Below are positions 27,831-37,116 of a stretch of 60,984 nt of DNA, piece after piece; position 1 is the stretch's first letter; every line of letters starts with the position of its first letter. The stretch is from Calditrichota bacterium (GTDB lineage Bacteria > Electryoneota > AABM5-125-24 > Hatepunaeales > Hatepunaeaceae), in contig JABGPL010000017.1 in NCBI GenBank assembly GCA_018644935.1, forward strand, positions 1-60,984, given 5' to 3'. Below the pieces are notes generated by a model that searched no databases, was not told where the DNA came from, and was given only the letters and a program-made list of their open reading frames with translations. Position numbers and translations under genes: made by a program.

Positions 27831-29183
27831 CTACTTACCCGCAGTTTTTCTAACTTCTGCGAGATATGTCTTTATGTATTTTGTTTCGGACCAGTCCTTA
27901 TTAATCCACTTATAACCAGATTTATACGGTCGGACGGTGCCTTCTTTATTGTATTCATACTGGAACCAGTCTTCCACCATTTTCTCTGTTTCAAGAATAG
28001 TGGCTTTCAGGCTGTTCATAGCTCGTTTTCCGTCGTTTCGGGATTGTGGATCAGACAGTTTCGATGCGCGCTCGTAAAGACCATAAGCAATAATAAAAAC
28101 AAGTTTGTCACTATATTTGGGGTTGTCTCCGGATGTAACATCCGCTACCTTCTGGTAAACATCACCCATCAGGATAATTGCCGATCCATATTTTGAGTCC
28201 ACGTTCAACGCTCGACGCGCCCAATCTAAACTTTTTGACCAATTATTCTGTGTCAAATAATCTGTACCAATGGCTACCATTGATGCAATATCCTTCGGAT
28301 TGAGATCGACAAGTTTCTTATACGCCTTAATCGCTTCTGATGTCCGTTCAAGATTGTCGAGGGTTTTTGCCAATCCCATCCAGCCCTGAGGATCTCCTGG
28401 CATTACAGTTGTATACTTTTTGAATACTTCGACAGCACCATCATTGTCAAATTCGGCGAGTAGTGCTTGAGCTAATGCCAATCTTCGGGAATGATCATCC
28501 GGGAATTTCTCAACACCATCGCGCAATGCCTGTAGATATTCTGCCCCGCCACGCTGCGCTCTAATCAGGTTAGCGAGCTCGTCATTAATTTCCGGATCAT
28601 CCGGCATCAGTTCAACGAGTTTTTCAAGCGTTTCAATTGCTTTATCATACTCGTCAATTTTCTTGTACATGTCCTTTAATGCAACATAATATTCAAATTG
28701 ATCCGGTTTGATCTTAATCGCTTCTAATTGATGAACGATAGCATCTTCGACTCGTCCGCGATTTCGATACATGTGGGCGAGGCTGGTGTGCAGGTATGCA
28801 TCTTCCGGGAAGTACTTGATTCCCTGTTCATAAGCCCAGATGGCTGAATCGGGTTCTCCGGTTTTATTATAACATACTGCAAGCCGTTGGTAGATGGGGA
28901 ATTCGTGTTTGTAGTCGTACGTCCTTACTGTGTCGTAATGGATCCGTGCAGTTGCGAAATCATTCTGCTGGTAATATTGATATGCAAAACTCCGGTGCAT
29001 CCCGAGCTCGTTACTGGTGCTCTTTATTGCAGCAAGGGGATCTATTTCAGTGTTCTTCTCTTCAACAATTTGGTCTTCGATATCCTGAGGAATCGGTGCA
29101 CATCCATTAAAACCGTATATTGCCAAAGCCAGGATTGCTGTAATCAGTACGGTCTTTATTCCGTCATTAATTTTAAAACTCAT
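27831..29183 (-). CDS. TPR lipoprotein
   Basis: About 450 residues. The frame also has a TTG at 29219, but ATG 29183 gives an ideal lipoprotein signal (KTVLITAILALAIYGFNGC) and avoids overlapping the preceding gene. The rest is about ten TPR repeats (for example SAIWAYEQGIKYFPEDAYLH and DAIVHQLEAIKIKPDQFEYY). Such lipoproteins scaffold envelope complexes or chaperone outer-membrane proteins. It lies 10 bases after the PorV-like barrel gene, forming a three-gene envelope operon. Confidence 0.85.
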   Translation of the reverse strand: MSFKINDGIKTVLITAILALAIYGFNGCAPIPQDIEDQIVEEKNTEIDPLAAIKSTSNELGMHRSFAYQYYQQNDFATARIHYDTVRTYDYKHEFPIYQRLAVCYNKTGEPDSAIWAYEQGIKYFPEDAYLHTSLAHMYRNRGRVEDAIVHQLEAIKIKPDQFEYYVALKDMYKKIDEYDKAIETLEKLVELMPDDPEINDELANLIRAQRGGAEYLQALRDGVEKFPDDHSRRLALAQALLAEFDNDGAVEVFKKYTTVMPGDPQGWMGLAKTLDNLERTSEAIKAYKKLVDLNPKDIASMVAIGTDYLTQNNWSKSLDWARRALNVDSKYGSAIILMGDVYQKVADVTSGDNPKYSDKLVFIIAYGLYERASKLSDPQSRNDGKRAMNSLKATILETEKMVEDWFQYEYNKEGTVRPYKSGYKWINKDWSETKYIKTYLAEVRKTAGK

Positions 29184-29193
29184 ATTACTCAAC

Positions 29194-30444
29194 TCAATGT
29201 TGTTTTCTACGTTGTACAAACCAGAGGTCTGAGTGATTTATAGATAGTGTTATCCCCGCGTACCTTTCAGCGGCTCCGTCATCGTCTTTAGAACCTCTTA
29301 GCCCAAATTCAAATGCGGCATCAACACGTGATTTGCCGTCATTGTATGGGAGACCAAAGCCAAAAGTCATCGCGTAGTTCAGAGCTTGGTGATCTGTGTT
29401 ACCTTTGGAGTAATGCTGCTGCATATACAATCCACCACGCCAGGTGAGCTTTTCCCAGAGGGGATAATATGGTTGGTATTCTGGTGAATGCTCCCATCCT
29501 GTTGAGATTTTTAACGCATTTGCAAAATCTTTGGTCAGTAAAGTGGGTTCCTCGACCATGTCCCATCCGTACCAGCTAACTTCAGCGCCAAATTTATCTC
29601 TGCTAATTCGTTTTGCCAGTCCAAACGCAATGCCAATTGGCAGTTCATAATTATTGTCAACATCCCAGGTAGAATCAAACAGAACTGTATATTCAGATTT
29701 TACAAGTTCCTGACGTTCAACAAAAACCGATATCGGACTGATCAACATTGCCCCGGCAGACCAATTTTGTTGATTATTCCAATGGCAGGAGAGCGATACC
29801 CCTCCACCGACATAACGGTCGCTGAAAGCTCTGGTAGCGTTGTTTGACGCAATGTCAGGAAAATCAATTCTCCAGCTCTGTTCAGTTTTCCCGAGTATGG
29901 CTCGTCCGGAAATACCGAAACGCCATCTTTCACCATATGGGAAGGAAAAACCAACGTTTCCAAGTGTCAATCCGCCTCTCCCATCAAAACTCTCTTTGGT
30001 GGAGCTCCAGTCTCCGGCGGCGATATCCGTAGATTCCCATTTATAGTTCAATCGGGTAAAAGAACTTAACGACACTCCAAAAAATGTTTTTCCGATTGGA
30101 ATTGCCATCGCGATGCCGGTAAACCCAAACTGGTCGCTGACATCTGTTCCAGTATTATCATCAATGTAGGTTCGGTAAACATCTCCCTGTAAACCCAATC
30201 GTGCCGTAGCAGAACCGCTCCACATTGCGGGATTGGTGATATTCAGGCATACTGTGTCCGGCAATGTTAGTCCGAGCTGTCCCATTCCGGCTGACCTTGC
30301 GCTTGATGTCCCCTCCATCCAGCCGTGCCCGAGAGCGGAGAACGAGGATTCACATTCAGCATCAGAGAATGTCATTAACAATAACATAATCACAAGAAGG
30401 ACATACACGGAATGCTCGATTGATATTCTATTTAGTCTGATCAT
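29194..30444 (-). CDS. PorV/OmpP1-like outer-membrane beta-barrel protein
   Basis: A 416-residue protein. A cleavable signal (YVLLVIMLLLMTFSDAECE) precedes SARSAGMGQLGLTLPDTVC and NITNPAMWSG, the AGMGxxGLxxxD...NPA entry pattern of PorV/PorQ and OmpP1/FadL-type barrels in FCB bacteria. Alternating amphipathic strands fill the remainder. PorV proteins shuttle cargo in type IX secretion, but many paralogues have other roles. It overlaps the upstream lipoprotein gene by four bases (ATGA) and precedes the TPR lipoprotein. Confidence 0.72.
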   Translation of the reverse strand: MIRLNRISIEHSVYVLLVIMLLLMTFSDAECESSFSALGHGWMEGTSSARSAGMGQLGLTLPDTVCLNITNPAMWSGSATARLGLQGDVYRTYIDDNTGTDVSDQFGFTGIAMAIPIGKTFFGVSLSSFTRLNYKWESTDIAAGDWSSTKESFDGRGGLTLGNVGFSFPYGERWRFGISGRAILGKTEQSWRIDFPDIASNNATRAFSDRYVGGGVSLSCHWNNQQNWSAGAMLISPISVFVERQELVKSEYTVLFDSTWDVDNNYELPIGIAFGLAKRISRDKFGAEVSWYGWDMVEEPTLLTKDFANALKISTGWEHSPEYQPYYPLWEKLTWRGGLYMQQHYSKGNTDHQALNYAMTFGFGLPYNDGKSRVDAAFEFGLRGSKDDDGAAERYAGITLSINHSDLWFVQRRKQH

Positions 30445-31703
30445 CGGGGAATCTCCGTGTAATAGATAATCAGCCTAGGACGCAAGGCAGGATCAGCAGC
30501 CTCAGAGGAATAAAAACCGAGCCGGTCAATGCTGTAGCCTTCAGTTGCAGAATGCAGGGATAAGCCAAAGTTGGTTTCACTGTCTTTAATCCATTCTGAA
30601 ACAGGTGTGGTGGTTACAATTTCCACCATTTCCAGAGCGGAGTCTATTGCTGTTGTGACAAGCGTGTATCCGGTTTCATGAGCCGAATCCGCATCGACGA
30701 ATCCCTCAATATCGTTAAGCTTAAATGGCCAAATTGATTCAGTACGTGGAATATCCGGAGTGAGGTCAAGATTTTTATGAAGTGTTAAGACCGAGCGGTT
30801 CACGATAAGATGATGGGTGCCTGTGTTAACTCTGTCCCACATTTGGCTAATATCAAACTTGATGTGCGATTTGTAGGAAGCACCACTGCCGATAAAGAGG
30901 CTCTGACCTGTTTCAGGATTGTGATTTTTCACGATGAAAAGGTCGCCGGAGGCATTAATCGAAAGCGTATCCCGGTATTCTGCGCTGTCAGGATCAACTT
31001 TCCCGGTGAATTCAATGAATAACTTCGGGCGGAGACTGTCTTCTGACGCGATACGTGACCTGAAGCGGAGCAGCAAATTTGACATTGCGAAACTATCAGG
31101 ACCTCTCATGTGCAGTGTCATTGTACTGTCACTGCGAGTCGTATCAGTCCAAACTGTATCAGAACCACTATATTCCCATTCCAACCAGTTCTGAACCCAG
31201 ACATTCGGGAGTTGGTAGCTGTATAATCCATCATTTTTATTGAGGATAATCGAAGTTTCCCACCCTTCACCATCGATTCCCGCAGGAACATCATCCCATT
31301 CGGGAGGATCAGATTCACTCCAGTTATAGTCAAGAAGTCTTGTACCGATCCATATCTCTTCATCGCTGCCAAGACCACCATCATATGACAGCTCTATCCA
31401 TGCAGAGTGTATTGACCACTCCACTGGCAGCAATGGGCGATTAAACCGAATCAATCCCTGGGATTGGATATCGAATGCTGAACCAACGTAAACGTATTGG
31501 CTTGCGCCGGTGTTTATTGAGGATATAGCAAAGCTTGTATCCGCCTCGACCTGAAATGTATCGACGTAGGTCTGCCCACCGGATCCTGATCCGACACCAC
31601 TGCCGACCGGTCCGTCCGGTTGTTCGCATGAAATTAGTACTGCGGAAATCACAAGAATCAACACAATCGCCTGGTATGTCGATATGTTTCCGTTTATTTG
31701 CAA
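30441..31703 (-). CDS. DNRLRE-like secreted lipoprotein
   Basis: The open frame starts at TTG 31733, but TTG 31703 lies about eight bases after AGGAG and gives a clean lipoprotein signal (TYQAIVLILVISAVLISC), so I use it. The mature part is beta-rich, with two DNRLRE-type modules: VYVGSAFDIQSQGLIRFNRP with the first Trp-rich half, and LFIGSGASYKSHIKFDISQM with the second. DNRLRE modules are structural beta-sandwiches of large surface proteins. It is the first gene of the envelope operon, coupled to the PorV-like gene by ATGA. Its function is unknown. Confidence 0.72.
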   Translation of the reverse strand: MQINGNISTYQAIVLILVISAVLISCEQPDGPVGSGVGSGSGGQTYVDTFQVEADTSFAISSINTGASQYVYVGSAFDIQSQGLIRFNRPLLPVEWSIHSAWIELSYDGGLGSDEEIWIGTRLLDYNWSESDPPEWDDVPAGIDGEGWETSIILNKNDGLYSYQLPNVWVQNWLEWEYSGSDTVWTDTTRSDSTMTLHMRGPDSFAMSNLLLRFRSRIASEDSLRPKLFIEFTGKVDPDSAEYRDTLSINASGDLFIVKNHNPETGQSLFIGSGASYKSHIKFDISQMWDRVNTGTHHLIVNRSVLTLHKNLDLTPDIPRTESIWPFKLNDIEGFVDADSAHETGYTLVTTAIDSALEMVEIVTTTPVSEWIKDSETNFGLSLHSATEGYSIDRLGFYSSEAADPALRPRLIIYYTEIPR

Positions 31704-32248
31704 ATGGAGTTCTCCTAACTTGAGTCTAACCAATCAATATAGTGATATATGACACACCAATCAAGGATTTTACAGATTTCTGAAGGCTTCAAAAACCTTT
31801 TGCGGGAGGTATTTTGTCGGATTGTTTGGAATATGGGAGTATTTGTCGGTGGGAATGGGAGATCGGGAGGAGGTGGATGACCATTTTATCGTACGAGCAT
31901 GGCGCTGGTGCCCTCTCCAAATGAGTAAAAGAGTACCCGGTGGCAGAAGGAAATGCGCTGAGTATTCCGCATATCATTTTCCCTCCTGCTTGCTGCTGCT
32001 TTGAATAAGCGAATAACTGTGGGGATGGAATTCTTTGTTGGTTTTCCAAATTGTTCGATGATTGGTTTTGGTGGGGTGAGGGGAGCGGACGCCGTTCCCA
32101 TACGATTTTGGGGATAGACTCAAAATTGTTTATTCAAACAATCCACAGTCTATAAGTCGTATTTATTAAACAACAACAATCACGACTTGTTATACGGTTG
32201 TGGAATTATTTACATTCCTTTGTACGGAAAATAATAAAGGTGATAAAA
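31704..32248. other. divergent intergenic region
   Basis: About 545 bases between the envelope operon (minus) and the DinB-type gene (plus). I see no gene I can support; short frames on both strands lack ribosome sites and family resemblance. Near the DinB side, ATAAGTCGT (about 32153) and ACGACTTGTTAT (about 32183) form an imperfect inverted repeat, a possible operator. The DinB gene has an AAAGGTG ribosome site. Both promoters must lie here, but I could not fix them. Confidence 0.4.
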
Positions 32249-32773
32249 ATGAACTGGACTGAATTATTACGGGGTACTTTTGAGTACCAATACGATGTCG
32301 CTTCGAAACTGATGGCGATGGTGTCGGATGATGAGGTTGACTGGAAACCGGCGACCGGGGAAAACTGGATGACTATGGGGCAGTTGCTGCATCATATTAC
32401 CAATGCCTGCGGTTCCGGCGTTGCAGGATTTGTGACGGGAAAATGGGGAATGCCTGAGGGGTTTGATCCCGCAGATATGCCAGAGGATGAAATGCTGCCT
32501 TCTGCTGATAAATTGCCGACTATCAAGTATCTGTTGAAAGCTCAGAGAATGCTCTTAATGGACAAGGAGCTTTCGTTAGAAATGCTTGGACGCTGCAGCG
32601 AAGAACGCCTTAACACAGAAATCGCCAAAGCCCCATGGGATCAAATGGAAATGCTTCTCGGGCAACGACTTCTCCAGATGGCAAACCATTTGGAACAGCA
32701 TAAAGGGCAGTTGTTCTATTATTTGAAGCTCATGGGGAAACCGGTTAATACGATGCATCTCTGGGGTGTTTAG
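32249..32773 (+). CDS. DinB family protein
   Basis: The frame opens at a TTG (32198), but ATG 32249 with AAAGGTG upstream is the natural start, giving 174 residues. It has the DinB-like four-helix fold: WTELLRGTFEYQYDVASKLM, MGQLLHHITNA, and QRLLQMANHLEQHKGQLFYY near the end. The histidines at the start of helix 2 and in the last motif are those that bind a metal ion in this superfamily (related to bacillithiol/mycothiol transferases). The substrate is unknown. Confidence 0.82.
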   Translation: MNWTELLRGTFEYQYDVASKLMAMVSDDEVDWKPATGENWMTMGQLLHHITNACGSGVAGFVTGKWGMPEGFDPADMPEDEMLPSADKLPTIKYLLKAQRMLLMDKELSLEMLGRCSEERLNTEIAKAPWDQMEMLLGQRLLQMANHLEQHKGQLFYYLKLMGKPVNTMHLWGV

Positions 32774-32793
32774 GGAGTGGATCGGTTTTGGTT

Positions 32794-32856
32794 GTAGGGG
32801 TTGAATATTTTCAACCCTGGTTGGGTTTGAAAGGGCTGAAAATATTCAGTCCCTAC
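32794..32856. repeat. inverted pair of GTAG-hairpin (REP/BIME-like) elements
   Basis: Plus copy 32794-32817: GTAG, GGGTTGA, loop ATATTT, TCAACCC. Minus copy 32856-32833: GTAG, GGACTGA, ATATTT, TCAGCCC. They sit between the convergent DinB and queA genes. The queA stop codon TAG (32855-32853) is part of the GTAG foot of the minus copy. Confidence 0.75.
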
Positions 32857-33917
32857 AGAATCAACATCGCGTCGCCGTAGCTGTAAAAACGGAAGCCATT
32901 GTCTAATGCCGTTTGGTAGGTGATGTTCACACCTTCCCAGCCGATCATCGCAGCTACGAGCTGCATAAGAGTTGAATCGGAGCGGTGGAAATTTGTGAGC
33001 AGCTTTTTTACTACTCTAAGTTTGCGCGGTGGATAGATGAAAATGTTGGTGCTGTCGCGTCCCGGCTTTAATGGGATACTCTTTTCAGCAGCTCCCTCCA
33101 GAGTTCGGATAACCGTTGTGCCTATAGCGGTTATCGGTTTTTGGTTCGCAATTTCTCGGTTAATGACTTGGGATGTCTCTTCAGGGATATCGTAGCTCTC
33201 GGTGTGCATGTCGTGTCCGGCAATGTCATCACCGCGAATAGGGATAAAAGTACCGAGACTCACATCGAGGGATACTGATTCGATCCGGTTGCCCCGACTT
33301 CTTAAACCATCAAGTACTTCATCTGTAAAATGCAATCCTGCGGTTGGTGCAGCGAGTGATCCTGCCTGTTTTGCATAGACAGTCTGATATCGTTCGAGAT
33401 CTGAGCCGTCTGGTTTCCGCCGGATATATGGCGGTAATGGTGACATTCCAGCTCTACTCAACCAGGATGAGAACGATTCTCCATTCTCCGAAGTCCAGTT
33501 CCCTGACCATTTCCCACCCGGAGCTTTTTCACCCAGAATATAAAATGCTCCATTTGGAAGAGAAATCGTTAATCCAGGTTTTAATCTTCGTCCCGGATTT
33601 ATAAGAGCTTTAACCTCGATCCTGTCAGCTCCCGATTCGTGTTCAAAGTTGCGGTTTGAGACGAGGAATAAAACCTGTACTGCCCCGCCACCCGATTTCT
33701 TTCCATCAACTAACGCCGGAATTACCCGCGTGTTATTGCGGATTATCAGTTCATCCGACAGGAAATCAACAATGTCAGGGAAATTCCCAATATGGATAAC
33801 TTCTTTGTGTGAAGAATCATAGATAAGAACACGTGACGCATCGCGACGCTCGGTCGGATACTGTGCTATGCGTTCATCGGGAATGTCAACGGTGAGTTCT
33901 GGAGGTAATCGGCTCAA
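32853..33917 (-). CDS. queA: tRNA preQ1(34) S-adenosylmethionine ribosyltransferase-isomerase
   Basis: 354 residues, the normal family length. QueA transfers and isomerises ribose from SAM onto preQ1 in tRNA to make epoxyqueuosine. Motifs are DERIAQYPTERRDASRVLIY, ELIIRNNTRVIPALV, LPPYIRRKPDGSDLERYQTV, YAKQAGSLAAPTAGLHFTDE, DVSLGTFIPIR, HTESYDI and NFHRSDSTLMQLVAAMIGWE. It starts at TTG 33917 because no ATG lies in a suitable place. It follows ruvB by 23 bases; queA beside ruv genes is a common arrangement. Confidence 0.95.
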   Translation of the reverse strand: MSRLPPELTVDIPDERIAQYPTERRDASRVLIYDSSHKEVIHIGNFPDIVDFLSDELIIRNNTRVIPALVDGKKSGGGAVQVLFLVSNRNFEHESGADRIEVKALINPGRRLKPGLTISLPNGAFYILGEKAPGGKWSGNWTSENGESFSSWLSRAGMSPLPPYIRRKPDGSDLERYQTVYAKQAGSLAAPTAGLHFTDEVLDGLRSRGNRIESVSLDVSLGTFIPIRGDDIAGHDMHTESYDIPEETSQVINREIANQKPITAIGTTVIRTLEGAAEKSIPLKPGRDSTNIFIYPPRKLRVVKKLLTNFHRSDSTLMQLVAAMIGWEGVNITYQTALDNGFRFYSYGDAMLIL

Positions 33918-33940
33918 GATTTCAGGGTTGGTTTATAAAA

Positions 33941-34975
33941 TTAATCAAAAAGACCAGTCTGACTTTTCTTTCCGGGCTTGCCACCGAAAAGGCTTCGGGC
34001 CCGCATAGTAACCTTTCGACCTCTTGGGGTTCTTTCGATAAAACCTTGTTGAATCAGGTAGGGTTCGTAAATTTCTTCGATGGTATCCTGCTCCTCGCCA
34101 ACTGCTACCGCAACTGTTCCAAGCCCGACGGGTCCACCACCAAAATTGTCGATTATCGTCCGCAATATTCTAAGGTCCATCTCGTCGAGTCCGTTCGGGT
34201 CAATCTCCAAACGACCGAGCCCATATTTCGCGATTTTTAGATCGATTTTACCGTTACCTTCAACTTCTGCGAAATCACGAAGTCGCCTGAGTAAGCGGTT
34301 TGCAATCCGGGGCGTGCCCCGTGACCGCCACGAAACCTCGGTAGCGCCTTCCTCGTCGATTGGGACGTTCAGCAAGCCGGCTGACCTGAAAATAATCTGT
34401 TTTAACTCGTCTGGGTGGTAATAATCGAGGCGGTTGGTTATACCGAACCGAGCACGAAGAGGCGATGTCAACATCCCGGCACGGGTTGTAGCACCAATCA
34501 TAGTGAATTTTGGGAGCTGGATCTGAATCGACCGTGCGGCAACACCTTTATCAATCATAATGTCGAGCGAAAAATCTTCCATTGCCGGATAGAGGTATTC
34601 CTCAACAACGTTGTTCAACCGATGAATCTCGTCAATGAACAGCACATCATGTTTGCCGAGGTTGGTGAGCAAGCCGGCGAGATCACCCGGGCGTTCCAGC
34701 ACTGGTCCCGAAGTCAATCGCAGCTCAACCCCAAGCTCATGAGCGATCAAATGAGCCAGAGTCGTCTTTCCCAATCCCGGAGGTCCATAGAACAGGCAAT
34801 GATCGAGAGCTTCACCACGGTTGCTGGCAGCCTTCAGAAAGACCTTCAGGTTATCCACAACCTTTTTCTGCCCGACGAAATCCTCCCACTTGACCGGTCG
34901 CAACGCCTTTTCAATGTCAGCGTCACCGTTTAGCTGGTCTGGAGAATTTACGCGGTCTTCAAAATCCGGATTCAC
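33941..34975 (-). CDS. ruvB: Holliday junction branch-migration helicase RuvB
   Basis: A 344-residue AAA+ ATPase that drives RuvA-bound branch migration. Walker A is [20 protein letters not shown], Walker [12 protein letters not shown], sensor 1 [20 protein letters not shown], and sensor 2 [20 protein letters not shown]. The C-terminal winged helix ends in RTPRGRKVT. It starts at GTG 34975. ruvA and ruvC are not in the window. It is co-transcribed with queA. Confidence 0.97.
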   Translation of the reverse strand: MNPDFEDRVNSPDQLNGDADIEKALRPVKWEDFVGQKKVVDNLKVFLKAASNRGEALDHCLFYGPPGLGKTTLAHLIAHELGVELRLTSGPVLERPGDLAGLLTNLGKHDVLFIDEIHRLNNVVEEYLYPAMEDFSLDIMIDKGVAARSIQIQLPKFTMIGATTRAGMLTSPLRARFGITNRLDYYHPDELKQIIFRSAGLLNVPIDEEGATEVSWRSRGTPRIANRLLRRLRDFAEVEGNGKIDLKIAKYGLGRLEIDPNGLDEMDLRILRTIIDNFGGGPVGLGTVAVAVGEEQDTIEEIYEPYLIQQGFIERTPRGRKVTMRARSLFGGKPGKKSQTGLFD

Positions 34976-35115
34976 GATTGCCTTCGGTGAGAAGATATTT
35001 TGTTATGTGTTTTCAAGTGAAGCATAGCATCTAATATAATCAGTTTATGTGGGGTTATGAAGTCAGCTTTTCGGAAATGAGGGGTGAAGTGAGATTTGTT
35101 GAGGTGTTTGCATTG

Positions 35116-35139
35116 GCAGCGTAGGCGTCCCTGCCTGCG
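35116..35139 (+). repeat. single REP-like hairpin
   Basis: GCAG, CGTAGGC, loop GTCCCT, GCCTGCG: nearly identical to the minus copy at 14885-14862, with one foot change and a stem change that becomes a G-U pair. It lies in the gap between the hypothetical lipoprotein gene and ruvB. Confidence 0.6.
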
Positions 35140-35227
35140 AGGTAGGGTATTTTTATCTGATCGATGTCTTGTCTATGCTAGTGTAAAGGGATTCAAGAGT
35201 CACCCACTTGATTATACTTTTTCAATC

Positions 35228-36847
35228 CTATCTTCCACTCCTCCCATATTTCGGGATGAATTTGCGTTTCAACAGTTCATCCGCATGAGACCTCGAACTT
35301 TTACTATCCATTTCTCTTGTTTGGGTGATCAATACATCCATCACTCCACCCATGCGGTTGGTAAGTACATTCAATCTTGGCCAAAGGAATTTCCTTTTTT
35401 CCGGGAGTGAAAGAGCTTCAATTCGGGCAGTAATTTCATCCTGTAGAGGAGCGAACTTTTCTTGGCTTGATAACATTTCTTTTTCAAGATTGTATTCTAC
35501 AGGTACATAATCCTCACTCTTAGAATTGTTGAAGAGAGAATCAATAAAAAGAGGATCGATTCCAGGAAACAAGATTACATCAAGTTCATAGTAAAGCTCA
35601 TCTTCACCCGTAAGGAACTCACTTCTAAACGTAATTTCTTTGAATAGACTGCGGATTGAAATCATTATCTGATCCCAGTCCTTAACAATTAGATATTTCT
35701 TGTTGTTGATTTCGACGAATTCAGCTCCATTGTCATCGATCATCCGACAGGCTACCAGATGCATTGCTTGAGGGTTGAATGGATTACCTGCTGAGGTATA
35801 TGTGTTCGCTAAAGCCTCGGCTAAGAAAAGTGAATAGAGATCTTCCGGCTCTCTTTGCGAAATCCTCGGCACTGAATCACGCAGGTGATGATTATGGGTG
35901 AATAATAAACTGCTAAGGGTTTTGAGAATCCCTATTCTTAGGTCTTGATTGTCGAGCTCCAGTAGATCCGCAATGTTATCACTATTGAGTTCACTGATAA
36001 GTGTTCGTGCCAATCGTGTTTCATGGACACTCCTCATTGCGTTTTTGCGGATTTGCTCATCTAATATAAATTCATCGAGAAGTATTTTGTAAGTATCCTC
36101 GTATTCAAGATTGGTTATATAACAGAGACCAAAATCTGTATTTACATAATTTGGGAGAATAGAAAATGGATCGAGTTTTTTACTGTCTCGGTGAAAGAGT
36201 CTACTTTCCGGTTCTGAGACATATAAAAGTTCACGTGCCTGAGGACGTAGCCCCGGGCCTTCGTGATCTCCCAAAACCTCAACCTGTATACCATAAAAAT
36301 CTATTAGACCTGCAGTATCAACTCCGACCGATCTGAGTTTTTCAATAAACATCGCATCTCTGATGACAATTACCCCCTTGAGGGAAATTGTCATCAGAGT
36401 TGTATCAATCGATTCTGGCACTAAAAAATCGAAACCGACTGCCGAATAATGGGGTTCTCGCCTGGCATCATTATACCACCTGAGTGAGATCTCGTTTCCA
36501 GTCTGCAGATAATCTATCAATTCTGCCAAAGCGTGATTATCTGAAATAGATGCCAGTTGACGAGCTAACTCAAGCTCGGAGATTATACTTTCTCTTTTCT
36601 GTAAGGAGCAGGCATTTCGAAGGTGGTAGGCGTATCTCTTTTCTTTGACAGATAAATTCTTGAAGCTCTCACACTGCACCATATAGAATTCGCTCTCAAA
36701 TGTGCTGTCAGAGGTTCCTTGTTCTGAAGCAGATTGTGATTTGTTGGTAGATGGAGTTTTTCCGGAGCAACCACTAAGGAGGAAAATCAATGTCGCAAAC
36801 ATGAGTATACGATTTGATTGGGTAAGTATTTTTAAAAGTTGTGTCAT
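35228..36847 (-). CDS. hypothetical large lipoprotein
   Basis: About 539 residues from ATG 36847 (an in-frame GTG lies one codon upstream). The signal NRILMFATLIFLLSGCSG ends in a lipobox Cys near 28. The rest is helical and acidic, with no domain I recognise. Features include SLKGVIVIRDAMFIEKLRS and a hydrophobic FYELDVILFPGIDPLFIDSL-like stretch. It starts only about 15 bases beyond the tRNA-Asp terminator, so its promoter is either squeezed into that space or it depends on readthrough from the tRNA gene. Confidence 0.7.
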   Translation of the reverse strand: MTQLLKILTQSNRILMFATLIFLLSGCSGKTPSTNKSQSASEQGTSDSTFESEFYMVQCESFKNLSVKEKRYAYHLRNACSLQKRESIISELELARQLASISDNHALAELIDYLQTGNEISLRWYNDARREPHYSAVGFDFLVPESIDTTLMTISLKGVIVIRDAMFIEKLRSVGVDTAGLIDFYGIQVEVLGDHEGPGLRPQARELLYVSEPESRLFHRDSKKLDPFSILPNYVNTDFGLCYITNLEYEDTYKILLDEFILDEQIRKNAMRSVHETRLARTLISELNSDNIADLLELDNQDLRIGILKTLSSLLFTHNHHLRDSVPRISQREPEDLYSLFLAEALANTYTSAGNPFNPQAMHLVACRMIDDNGAEFVEINNKKYLIVKDWDQIMISIRSLFKEITFRSEFLTGEDELYYELDVILFPGIDPLFIDSLFNNSKSEDYVPVEYNLEKEMLSSQEKFAPLQDEITARIEALSLPEKRKFLWPRLNVLTNRMGGVMDVLITQTREMDSKSSRSHADELLKRKFIPKYGRSGR

Positions 36848-36860
36848 CACACTTTTTTAA

Positions 36861-36896
36861 AATAAAAATGGCGACCTCAAGGGTCGCCTTTTTTTT
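36861..36896 (-). terminator. hairpin terminator downstream of tRNA-Asp
   Basis: GGCGACC and GGTCGCC (36870-36888) form a 7-bp GC-rich stem with a 5-nt loop. On the minus strand ATTTTTATTTT follows, suitable for ending the tRNA transcript. The plus strand has eight T directly after the stem, so it could work in both directions. Confidence 0.75.
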
Positions 36897-36901
36897 CTTA
36901 G

Positions 36902-36976
36902 CGGGGATGACGAGACTCGAACTCGCGACCCACGGCGTGACAGGCCGTTACTCTAACCAAACTGAGCTACATCCCC
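36902..36976 (-). tRNA. tRNA-Asp (GTC)
   Basis: The minus strand folds as a full cloverleaf of about 75 nt. Acceptor GGGGATG pairs with CATCCCC, the D arm is AGCTCAGTTTGGTTAGAG, and the anticodon stem-loop ACGGC-CTGTCAC-GCCGT gives anticodon GTC. The T arm contains GAGTTCGAGTCTC. The discriminator base is G, and CCA is not encoded. Confidence 0.97.
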
Positions 36977-37116
36977 ATTTTCCGAAATTTTTGACCCATC
37001 AACAAAGGATGAGCAGTCATTTAAGAATTAAAAATATATATCACGATTTTAAAAAGTGCAAGTATCCTTGAAAAAAATTGATCAAAAAAAACATTTGGTG
37101 TATTTGATCACATGTT

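Noticed and set aside
31789..32101. Overlapping short frames in the gap before the DinB gene, considered as a small gene or a transposon remnant.
   Set aside because: No ribosome site, no family resemblance, biased composition and overlapping frames on both strands.
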